A stretch of DNA of 5,547 nucleotides from Thermoplasmata archaeon (lineage in GTDB: Archaea > Thermoplasmatota > Thermoplasmata > Sysuiplasmatales > Sysuiplasmataceae): NCBI GenBank assembly GCA_021811925.1, contig JAKAPY010000119.1, positions 1 through 5,547 of the forward strand. Reading direction: 5' to 3'. The position numbers and the translations under genes are program-made. The notes under the pieces are model-generated. The model made no database searches. It saw only the letters and a program-made list of their open reading frames with translations, and was not told the DNA's origin. This document shows positions 1 through 5,070 of the stretch, piece by piece (position 1 is the stretch's first letter; each line of letters begins with the position of its first letter).

Positions 1-99
1 CTTTCCTTGAGTTCTTTGTCAATCTGAACTGTTGTTACCATAGGTAGCAATAGGTAGCAATAGTTATTAAACGTTATGTAGATTACAGGCTTTGCAGGC
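1..99. other. AT-rich intergenic spacer downstream of the toroid-protein gene
   Basis: This stretch lies beyond the stop codon of the minus-strand gene that ends at 100. It is visibly richer in A and T than the genes around it. It holds a short tandem repeat (annotated separately) and no open frame I would call coding. I see no clear hairpin plus T-tract terminator for the neighbouring gene. Confidence 0.5.
41..63. repeat. 10-bp tandem direct repeat, 2.3 copies
   Basis: The unit TAGGTAGCAA occurs twice back to back (41-50 and 51-60) and is followed by a partial third copy, TAG. The repeat sits in the AT-rich spacer, just 3' of the minus-strand toroid-protein gene. It may be simple slippage or a protein-binding site; nothing in the sequence decides between them. 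Confidence 0.7.
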
Positions 100-1131
100 C
101 TATGTGGAGGTGGATGGCGAAACGTCGAAGAGCCTTGGAGATCGGAATACCGCTCTTCCTGCAGCCCTAAGGACCCTGAGCGCATTGAGAGTAATCATCT
201 CGTTTGGTCCTTCCCTTCCCCAGTCTACCACTTCGATGCATGCGCCTGCCGCCGAGCCCGGTGGCGCATGCGACTTGGCAGGCCGCCAGTAACATCCCTG
301 GGCGTGCCAGCAACCGTCTTTGCAACGGGCTGATTCCAGCATATCCAGTGCCTCGGACATGCGCGGATCCCCCGCCTTGCCCGCAAGAGATATTACTCTC
401 ATTGCCTCAAGATAATTGTAATGCCAGTATGAAGGATACCTCAATTTCAGCCATTCGCCGTCGATAATCCGGCCTGATTTATGGGACCGGTAAATGCCGT
501 GAGACAAGAAAAGCTCACATGCCTTGTCTATTGCCTTATCGACTCTCTCGTTTCTGGCAGCCCGGCTGTGCATGATGAGGCCCCAGAGTGTTGCGAGGCT
601 TTCATGGAATGAGGAATGGTGCGCTCCAGGCCTGCTGTCGCAATTCCAGCCCCCGTCTGGCCACTGGGCGTCCAGGATTAGATTGAGTATATGCTTGGTC
701 CTGGGGTCACCGGCAAGACCCAGGTAGCTGAGAGATCCGAGGGCGTTGCCGTATACGGAGGCGTGCATCCTGATATAACCGTGCTGATTGGTACTGAATC
801 TCCTCTTGCCCGCGCCGTATAGCCACTGAAGCTCAAGTTCCGCGGCACGATGCATGACCCGGTTGTCTCTGGGGACAGCGAGGTTGACCAGGGAAACAAG
901 TCTCCAGTGCGAGCCGGACCACTTCCTATATGGGTGCACCGAGAAACCGCCATCTTTCTGTTGCCCGGACAAAAGGAGTCTGACCATCCTTCCCCTGGCA
1001 ATCAGACGCCTGCAATTGGCAACCTCCCGGGAGTCCTCGTCTTGCCCCGCAAGATCAATAAGCGACAGGTAACGAATTGAGGGATTGGCTGAGCTCAGGA
1101 GCCAGTCAATCGCCGCGTCGTAATCTTCCAT
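100..1131 (-). CDS. Alpha/alpha-toroid protein related to squalene cyclase/prenyltransferase repeats
   Basis: A 343-residue, probably soluble protein with repeats of the terpenoid-cyclase/prenyltransferase toroid fold. QW-like repeats are visible at residues 57-66 (QQKDGGFSVH), 156-163 (QWPDGGWN) and 268-275 (ARCKDGCW). Other family-like blocks are WSGSHWRL near 71-78, SSFHESLATLWGL near 173-185, YPSYWHYNY at 232-240 and VVDWGREGPNEM at 301-312. The DxDD protonation motif of squalene-hopene cyclase is absent and the chain is about half the usual cyclase length, so classical cyclisation is unlikely. Proteins of this shape are common in archaea and bacteria, usually without an assigned function. 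No in-frame upstream ATG was found. A weak AGGAAG lies nine bases before the start, and no TATA box sits at leaderless distance. The fold is fairly sure; the activity is unknown. Confidence 0.8.
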   Translation of the reverse strand: MEDYDAAIDWLLSSANPSIRYLSLIDLAGQDEDSREVANCRRLIARGRMVRLLLSGQQKDGGFSVHPYRKWSGSHWRLVSLVNLAVPRDNRVMHRAAELELQWLYGAGKRRFSTNQHGYIRMHASVYGNALGSLSYLGLAGDPRTKHILNLILDAQWPDGGWNCDSRPGAHHSSFHESLATLWGLIMHSRAARNERVDKAIDKACELFLSHGIYRSHKSGRIIDGEWLKLRYPSYWHYNYLEAMRVISLAGKAGDPRMSEALDMLESARCKDGCWHAQGCYWRPAKSHAPPGSAAGACIEVVDWGREGPNEMITLNALRVLRAAGRAVFRSPRLFDVSPSTST

Positions 1132-1258
1132 GATGTCCGCTTCCTGCGGGTCGGCAGTCGAAGGGCATTGAGTTGTCGGTTAAAGTAGCTTTCATTCGGA
1201 ATGATATGCTGCAACTCTCATTCCATAAACGCGCCTCGGTAAGGCACTGAAAGGAGGA
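1132..1258 (-). other. Spacer upstream of the toroid-protein gene
   Basis: These 127 bases separate two minus-strand genes and must hold the upstream signals of the toroid-protein gene unless it is co-transcribed with the PEP-mutase-like gene. Weak TATA-like stretches on the minus strand are CTACTTTAACC (around 1178-1188) and GTTTATGG (around 1223-1230). Both lie too far from the start at 1131 for a leaderless message, so either would give a leader of tens of bases. No gene is visible. Confidence 0.3.
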
Positions 1259-2104
1259 TCACCTGTGGCGGGATCTCGGTCTTCCCAGGCTGTTCAGCTC
1301 ATCAAATGTCATTACATTTCTTGTGAGCGTCTCGTAAGTGCCTATCTCCAGCACCTCTGTTGCTGCAATTTTCAGATGTGAAAGGGCCACGTACGCCCCG
1401 CTTGGCCCGAAGCTCACCCTGGCGACTCCAAGTCTCTCGAGCTCATCAATCGGCGGCAGCTCTTTCCGTATCATCACGTTAACTGGACAATCCAGAGCGT
1501 CCACGAATTTTGAGATGGAATACGCATCCGTGAGTCCCATGGGATACACACAGTCTGCCCCGGCATCCCTGTAAGCCACCGCTCTCCTGACGGCCTCCTC
1601 AAACCTGGCATCATCGTCACCTTTAGCGTACCTGAGCGCATCTGTCCTGCCGTTCACAACCAGGGGCACACCCGCTTCCCCGCCGGCCTCGATGGCCGCC
1701 TTTATCCTTTCTGTCTGTTTCTCCAGCGGAAGCAGCTTGCCTGTACCGTGGACAAAATCCTCTATGTTTATGCCAACAGCCCCTGCCTTCAGCACGTCAT
1801 GGACTGTCCTTTTGACTTCAGACGCAGTCCTGCCAAATCCTCCTACTATGTCTGCGCTCAGGGGGACACCGATGATGCGTGCAATCCTCAACACAGCCGA
1901 GGCAAGTTCCTTCCTGTCTACGAATTCACCATCGGGATGGCCGAGCGACACCATCATCGCAGCGCTTGAAGTAGCAATGGCTGGAAAACCAGTTTCCTCG
2001 AATATCCTGGCGCTGACCGCATCCCAGGCATTTGGCAATATCAGTATGTGTTTGCCGTGATGCAGTTTGCGAAACAACTCAGCTTTGCTTCTCTGCGACG
2101 ACAT
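1259..2104 (-). CDS. PEP mutase/isocitrate lyase superfamily enzyme
   Basis: A 281-residue cytosolic TIM-barrel protein of the phosphoenolpyruvate mutase/isocitrate lyase superfamily, whose members make or break C-C or P-C bonds in oxyacids with Mg2+. Family blocks run in order: LPNAWDAVSARIFEETGF (23-40), TSSAA (45-49), SADIVGGFG (83-91), GINIEDF (111-117), NGRTDA (151-156), GADCVYPMG (182-190) and VSFGPSGAY (230-238). D85, E115, R153 and D155 match conserved active-site positions. The KKCGH-type catalytic cysteine loop of isocitrate and methylisocitrate lyases is absent, so this belongs to the cysteine-less group that includes oxaloacetate decarboxylases and hydrolases. The position two after D85, usually acidic, is valine. 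The substrate cannot be told from sequence. The ATG is preceded by a TATA-like box about 28 bases upstream and no Shine-Dalgarno, so the message is probably leaderless. It is transcribed away from the dehydrogenase gene. Confidence 0.88.
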   Translation of the reverse strand: MSSQRSKAELFRKLHHGKHILILPNAWDAVSARIFEETGFPAIATSSAAMMVSLGHPDGEFVDRKELASAVLRIARIIGVPLSADIVGGFGRTASEVKRTVHDVLKAGAVGINIEDFVHGTGKLLPLEKQTERIKAAIEAGGEAGVPLVVNGRTDALRYAKGDDDARFEEAVRRAVAYRDAGADCVYPMGLTDAYSISKFVDALDCPVNVMIRKELPPIDELERLGVARVSFGPSGAYVALSHLKIAATEVLEIGTYETLTRNVMTFDELNSLGRPRSRHR

Positions 2105-2127
2105 TCAGTCCACAAAATGCACCAGGC

Positions 2128-2136
2128 ATTATTAAA
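2128..2136 (-). promoter_or_regulatory. TATA-like box for the PEP-mutase-like gene
   Basis: Read on the minus strand this is TTTAATAAT. Its centre is about 28 bases upstream of the ATG at 2104, the spacing expected when transcription starts at or very near the start codon. The neighbouring methyltransferase and CtaA-like genes have boxes at similar distances, which strengthens the call. Confidence 0.5.
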
Positions 2137-2404
2137 CAGTTCGATGTCCTCATGCATCGAAGGAGAAATATCGGCTGTGAAACGGAGAATGCAATTGGTG
2201 CCGTCTTCCCTTTCAAGCTCAGCAAACGGGGAGTAGAGTGTTGCCACCATCCTGCCTGCGCTCCGCCCTCTCTTCCCCGCCAGAGGCACCGAAAAACGTT
2301 GAATCCGGAGCCACCGACCATACAACGCCATAAATGATGTCTTACGATTCAGCATCCGCTCTGTCCCGCATTTAAGGCTTGAGACGCCTCAGGAATATCA
2401 TCTG

Positions 2405-2417
2405 ACGGAAATTCCGT
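2405..2417. promoter_or_regulatory. Perfect inverted repeat, operator-like
   Basis: ACGGAA-A-TTCCGT is a perfect inverted repeat with six-base arms and a single central base. It lies in the long divergent spacer, about 210 bases upstream of the dehydrogenase start. Its symmetry suits a dimeric DNA-binding protein, but a 13-base palindrome can also occur by chance, so this is tentative. Confidence 0.3.
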
Positions 2418-2494
2418 TATGGTATGTCCGCAATTTATCCCAGGCAGTAATGGGGCATCGCATCTGTCAGCAGTCTGATATTGCATGTTTTTCA

Positions 2495-2540
2495 GTTTTT
2501 ATACTGTATGCATAACATGTTCGGCATTTCTTATATCTGG
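2495..2540 (+). promoter_or_regulatory. Candidate promoter and operator region of the alcohol dehydrogenase gene
   Basis: Two TATA-like stretches, GTTTTTATACT (2495-2505) and TTCTTATATCTGG (2528-2540), flank two abutting eight-base palindromes: TATGCATA (2507-2514) and AACATGTT (2514-2521). A regulator bound to the palindromes would overlap or adjoin either TATA box. If the second box is used, transcription would start near 2560 and leave a leader of about 60 bases. No TATA box lies at leaderless distance from the ATG at 2625. Confidence 0.35.
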
Positions 2541-2624
2541 AACGGAAGGCTACAGAGAAAACGGTGGCAGTAAACGCAGGTACTGAGTAAGAGCATTGGG
2601 AGCACTTCAACGAAATATCGCCTC

Positions 2625-3677
2625 ATGAAGGCATTTGTAATGCGTACGGTCGGAGAGGTTGGAATGACTGAGAAAATCATGCCAACTCTTGGACCAGATG
2701 ATGCGCTGGTCAGGACGACAGTGGCCATGATATGCACATCCGATTCACATACCGTTCATGGTTCCATAGGTCCAAGGGTGAATATGACACTCGGTCATGA
2801 GGCAGTCGGTATAGTGAGCGAAGTAGGCTCAAACGTGAAGCTCTTCAAACCGGGGGACAGGGTAGTTGTTGGTGCGATTACACCTAACTGGTTAGATCCG
2901 GCATCGCAGGGTGGTCACTCCTCGCAGTCAGATGGACCGCTTGGTGGCTGGAAGTTCTCAAACACCAAGGATGGTGTATTCGCCGAATATTTCCACGTCA
3001 ATCAGGCAGACGCAAACATGGCGAGAATTCCAGATTCAGTCCAGGACGAGGCGGCCGTGTACTGTGCAGACATGATGTCTACAGGCTTCATGGGTGCAGA
3101 GAATGCACATATTCCCACGGGAGGGACAGTGGCCATTTTCGGCCAGGGGCCGGTTGGACTGATGGCCACGGCTGGTGCGAGGCTCAGGGGCGCCGGGTTT
3201 ATAATTGCCGTCGAAAACGTGCCCCCAAGGCAGGAACTGGCAAAATATTACGGCGCTGACTTGGTTATTGATCACACAAGGGAGAACGCTGTAAGGAAGA
3301 TCATGGAAATCACGGATGGAGAAGGTGTCGATTCGTCAATCGAGGCTATCGGCTCCGATGCTGCTTTCCAGAACTGCATCAAGGTAACGAAGCCAGGTGG
3401 TTTCGTATCGGGAATAGGCTACCACGGAGACGGGGAATTCGTCCATATTCCAAGGACGGACTGGGGAGTTGGAATGGCGGAAAAGACAATTGTCACCGGT
3501 CTCTGCCCAGGTGGGCGGCTCAGGATGGAGAGGCTGCTCAGGATACTCGAGATGAAGAGAATAGATCCGACAAAAATGACAACGCACAAATTCCACTTCG
3601 ATGAAATGGAGAAAGCATTCGAGATTATGGACAAGAAGCTTGACGGAGTCATAAAAGCGCTCATTTTCTTTCCCTGA
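2625..3677 (+). CDS. Zinc-dependent secondary alcohol dehydrogenase (TbADH-like)
   Basis: A 350-residue cytosolic medium-chain dehydrogenase that should interconvert secondary alcohols and ketones. From memory it aligns end to end with Thermoanaerobacter brockii ADH (TbADH), one residue shorter before the HE pair, which also fixes the start. Catalytic zinc ligands C37, H58 and D149 are present with E59, as is the S39/H42 proton relay. Pocket residues I85, W109, Y266, L293 and C294 match TbADH I86, W110, Y267, L294 and C295. The four-cysteine structural zinc lobe is absent, as in TbADH. The Rossmann glycine motif is GQGPVG (173-178). Where TbADH has G198-S199-R200 and Y218 holding the NADP phosphate, this protein has E197-N198-V199 and H217, which points to NAD(H). 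The family is usually tetrameric. No Shine-Dalgarno is visible; the mRNA probably has a leader from promoters near 2500-2540. Confidence 0.93.
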   Translation: MKAFVMRTVGEVGMTEKIMPTLGPDDALVRTTVAMICTSDSHTVHGSIGPRVNMTLGHEAVGIVSEVGSNVKLFKPGDRVVVGAITPNWLDPASQGGHSSQSDGPLGGWKFSNTKDGVFAEYFHVNQADANMARIPDSVQDEAAVYCADMMSTGFMGAENAHIPTGGTVAIFGQGPVGLMATAGARLRGAGFIIAVENVPPRQELAKYYGADLVIDHTRENAVRKIMEITDGEGVDSSIEAIGSDAAFQNCIKVTKPGGFVSGIGYHGDGEFVHIPRTDWGVGMAEKTIVTGLCPGGRLRMERLLRILEMKRIDPTKMTTHKFHFDEMEKAFEIMDKKLDGVIKALIFFP

Positions 3678-3715
3678 ACCGATATCTTCTCATTCGGGCA
3701 ACATGTTTTCCCGAA
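3660..3715 (+). terminator. Possible terminator or operator between dehydrogenase and methyltransferase genes
   Basis: A pyrimidine-rich tract spans the dehydrogenase stop codon (about 3660-3674) and resembles the T-rich signals that end archaeal transcripts. Just beyond it, TTCGGG (3693-3698) and CCCGAA (3710-3715) form six-base arms around an 11-base loop that contains the palindrome AACATGTT (3700-3707). It could be a terminator hairpin or a binding site upstream of the methyltransferase promoter; the sequence does not settle which. Confidence 0.3.
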
Positions 3716-3730
3716 GCAGGTCCGATCAGG

Positions 3731-3739
3731 ATATTATAG
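3731..3739 (+). promoter_or_regulatory. TATA-like box for the methyltransferase gene
   Basis: ATATTATAG is centred about 26 bases upstream of the ATG at 3761. No Shine-Dalgarno precedes that ATG, so a leaderless transcript starting at or next to the start codon is likely. This box argues that the methyltransferase is transcribed independently of the upstream dehydrogenase, despite the 83-base gap and shared strand. Confidence 0.55.
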
Positions 3740-3760
3740 CCTCCTGCCATTGAGTCAATT

Positions 3761-4498
3761 ATGGGCAAGCAAGATTCGCAGAATCTTCTATACTCCGGCC
3801 TTGCAAAGTATTACGATGCCATCTACAGCTGGAAAGACTATTCGTCAGAAGTCCGCTTTATCAGGAAACTTATCGCCTCAAGCAAGAAATCAGGCGGCAA
3901 CGAACTCCTCGACGTCGGCTGTGGAACAGGAAGGCACATTGCACTTCTCCTGGACGACTTTAAATGCACTGGGCTGGACCTGAGCGACGAAATGCTCCGT
4001 ATCGCCAGAAGGAACGTGAAGGGCGCGAAGTTCGTCAAGGGAAACATGTTTGGCTTTGAACTCCACAAGAAATTTGACGTTATCCTATGCCTTTTCAGTG
4101 CCATTGCATATGCCAAGACGGATGAGAAGCTGAAGGGGACGCTGTCCTCATTTTCAAGCCACCTCAGGGATGGAGGAATTGTCATAATTCAGCCGTGGCT
4201 TACGAAGTCTAAGTGGAAGAAAGGGCACATAGCAATGGAGACTTTCGATTCCGGGGATGTCAAGATGGCCAGGGCATCATACAGTGGAGGCACCTCCAGG
4301 CTCTCAACCTTCAGGATGGAATACATTATCGCCGAGAAGGGCAAAGGGATAAGGCATGTGGTGGAGGAAGACGCATTCCCTTACTTCGACCTTGGGAAAT
4401 ATGAAAGCATGATGAGGAAACTTGGGCTGCGACCCAGGTTTGTCACCAGCAAGCCCTTTGGCGACAGGGGACTCCTCATAGGAATCAAGGATTCATAG
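3761..4498 (+). CDS. Class I SAM-dependent methyltransferase, DesVI/TylM1-like
   Basis: A 245-residue cytosolic Rossmann-fold methyltransferase. The SAM-binding motif I is LLDVGCGTGRH (49-59), followed by the acidic strand GLDLSDEML (71-79), GNM (94-96) and the motif IV region FDVILCLFSAIAY (105-117). The N-terminal YYDAIY (17-22) and the C-terminal half, with QPW (144-146), FRMEYIIA (184-191), GIRHVVEE (196-203) and RGLLIGI (236-242), resemble the amino-sugar N,N-dimethyltransferases DesVI and TylM1 of macrolide pathways. That subfamily is the best match I recall, but many archaeal members have no known substrate and no sugar-biosynthesis genes are visible here, so amino-sugar methylation is only a suggestion. 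Its TATA-like box at 3731-3739 and lack of a Shine-Dalgarno point to a leaderless message. The next gene follows after 122 bases with its own promoter. Confidence 0.9.
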   Translation: MGKQDSQNLLYSGLAKYYDAIYSWKDYSSEVRFIRKLIASSKKSGGNELLDVGCGTGRHIALLLDDFKCTGLDLSDEMLRIARRNVKGAKFVKGNMFGFELHKKFDVILCLFSAIAYAKTDEKLKGTLSSFSSHLRDGGIVIIQPWLTKSKWKKGHIAMETFDSGDVKMARASYSGGTSRLSTFRMEYIIAEKGKGIRHVVEEDAFPYFDLGKYESMMRKLGLRPRFVTSKPFGDRGLLIGIKDS

Positions 4499-4592
4499 AA
4501 CATGGACAGTTTACCGGGAACAGAAAGGTTGAGATTCGCCCCGTCTGAGAAGCGGCTGCTTTGGCTGGGGAATGAGTTGAAACTTGGAACTG

Positions 4593-4600
4593 TTTTTAAA
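4593..4600 (+). promoter_or_regulatory. TATA-like box for the first CtaA-like gene
   Basis: TTTTTAAA is centred about 24 bases upstream of the ATG at 4621, with a purine-rich stretch (around 4577-4589) before it that could act as a BRE. No Shine-Dalgarno is present. This is the standard leaderless archaeal spacing. Confidence 0.55.
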
Positions 4601-4620
4601 CTAGAAGTAAATCAGACATC

Positions 4621-5070
4621 ATGGACACCGAGAGGAAGACAGCGATCGTTCTGGGACTTCTAGTCCTGGTCGAATACACCCTTGGTGCGCTTGTCACGTT
4701 CAGCGATCCATCGGATGCAGGTTTCAGTTTGTCCTCCTTCCCGACGACATATCCGGCCTATCTTCCACTCATCCACAGGCTTTTCGCCGTTGTGCTCATA
4801 GTTGCATGGATAGTGCTTCCGTTGTCCCTGAGGGGCTCAAGGGCTTTTGTGGTGTCGCACATCACCCTCGGGCTCATAGTGTTACAGGCGGTCACAGGCA
4901 TATTCATTCCCTATTCACAGGGAAACCCGGTCAACAACTATATCGTGATAATCCATTTCTCGGTCAGCGGGCTCATCATAGTCGCTGCGGGGTTCACGGT
5001 GATGCTTGCTTGGCTTGCCGACCGTTCAGGTGGAAGGCAAACAGGGCGTAAGCCGTCAGTAGAGAACTGA
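4621..5070 (+). CDS. Compact four-helix CtaA/COX15-like membrane protein (lacks the catalytic Glu)
   Basis: A 149-residue integral membrane protein with four predicted helices at about 8-27, 46-70, 76-96 and 107-132. It resembles one half of heme A synthase, which oxidises heme O to heme A for aa3-type oxidases. IHRLFAVVLIV (51-61) matches the first heme-ligand helix (H52), LGLIVLQAVTGIFI (83-96) the third helix, and IIHFSVSG (110-117, H112) the second ligand, comparable with SHRFA and LHFGIS in Bacillus CtaA. Full-length CtaA has eight helices; four-helix archaeal versions are known, for example in Aeropyrum. The glutamate three residues before the first histidine, essential in CtaA, is P49 here. 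There are no cysteines. A buried E18 in helix 1 is shared with the convergent paralog. The gene has its own TATA box, and its last 77 bases overlap the paralog's 3' end. Other four-helix heme or quinone proteins remain possible. Confidence 0.72.
   Translation: MDTERKTAIVLGLLVLVEYTLGALVTFSDPSDAGFSLSSFPTTYPAYLPLIHRLFAVVLIVAWIVLPLSLRGSRAFVVSHITLGLIVLQAVTGIFIPYSQGNPVNNYIVIIHFSVSGLIIVAAGFTVMLAWLADRSGGRQTGRKPSVEN

Larger units (their letters stand above)
2105..2624. other. 520-bp divergent intergenic region with palindromes
   Basis: This spacer separates the PEP-mutase-like gene (minus) from the alcohol dehydrogenase gene (plus). It holds the TATA box of the former at its left end. Nearer the dehydrogenase it holds two TATA-like stretches and several short palindromes, annotated separately. 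Open frames here, including a minus-strand frame 2041-2250, are short, resemble nothing I know and cover the promoter, so I do not call them genes. No tRNA-like or other RNA structure was recognised. The length is more than two simple promoters need. Confidence 0.5.

Noticed and set aside
678..1001. A 107-residue frame on the minus strand inside the toroid-protein gene.
   Set aside because: It is the same strand in another frame, fully inside a gene with clear family motifs, and its translation shows no recognisable domain.
1251..1263. AGGAGGATCACCT resembles the 3' end of 16S rRNA and, on the minus strand, an ideal archaeal Shine-Dalgarno.
   Set aside because: No rRNA sequence surrounds it, and on the minus strand no usable start codon with a real frame follows; it overlaps the stop of the PEP-mutase-like gene by chance.
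1251..1381. A perfect-looking GGAGG seven bases before a GTG that opens a 38-codon plus-strand frame.
   Set aside because: It is antisense to the conserved 3' end of the PEP-mutase-like gene, Shine-Dalgarno use is not evident elsewhere here, and the peptide looks arbitrary.
1692..2060. A 122-residue plus-strand frame opposite the PEP-mutase-like gene.
   Set aside because: It is antisense to conserved catalytic motifs and is a by-product of that gene's codon bias.
2041..2250. Minus-strand 69-residue frame (extendable to 2355, 104 residues) with a fairly protein-like stretch including FTADISPSMHEDIELF.
   Set aside because: It overlaps both the 5' end and the likely TATA box of the PEP-mutase-like gene, has no start signal, and matches nothing I recognise. 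A real small gene cannot be fully excluded.
2370..2392. AGGC-loop-GCCT hairpin in the divergent spacer considered as part of a tRNA or small RNA.
   Set aside because: The stem has only four pairs, and no T-loop consensus or cloverleaf arrangement can be built around it.
3838..4185. A 115-residue minus-strand frame opposite the methyltransferase.
   Set aside because: It is antisense to SAM-binding motifs, with no promoter or recognisable protein features.
4502..4663. Plus-strand 53-residue frame starting just after the methyltransferase stop.
   Set aside because: It runs through the TATA box and the start of the first CtaA-like gene in another frame, with no promoter or ribosome site of its own.
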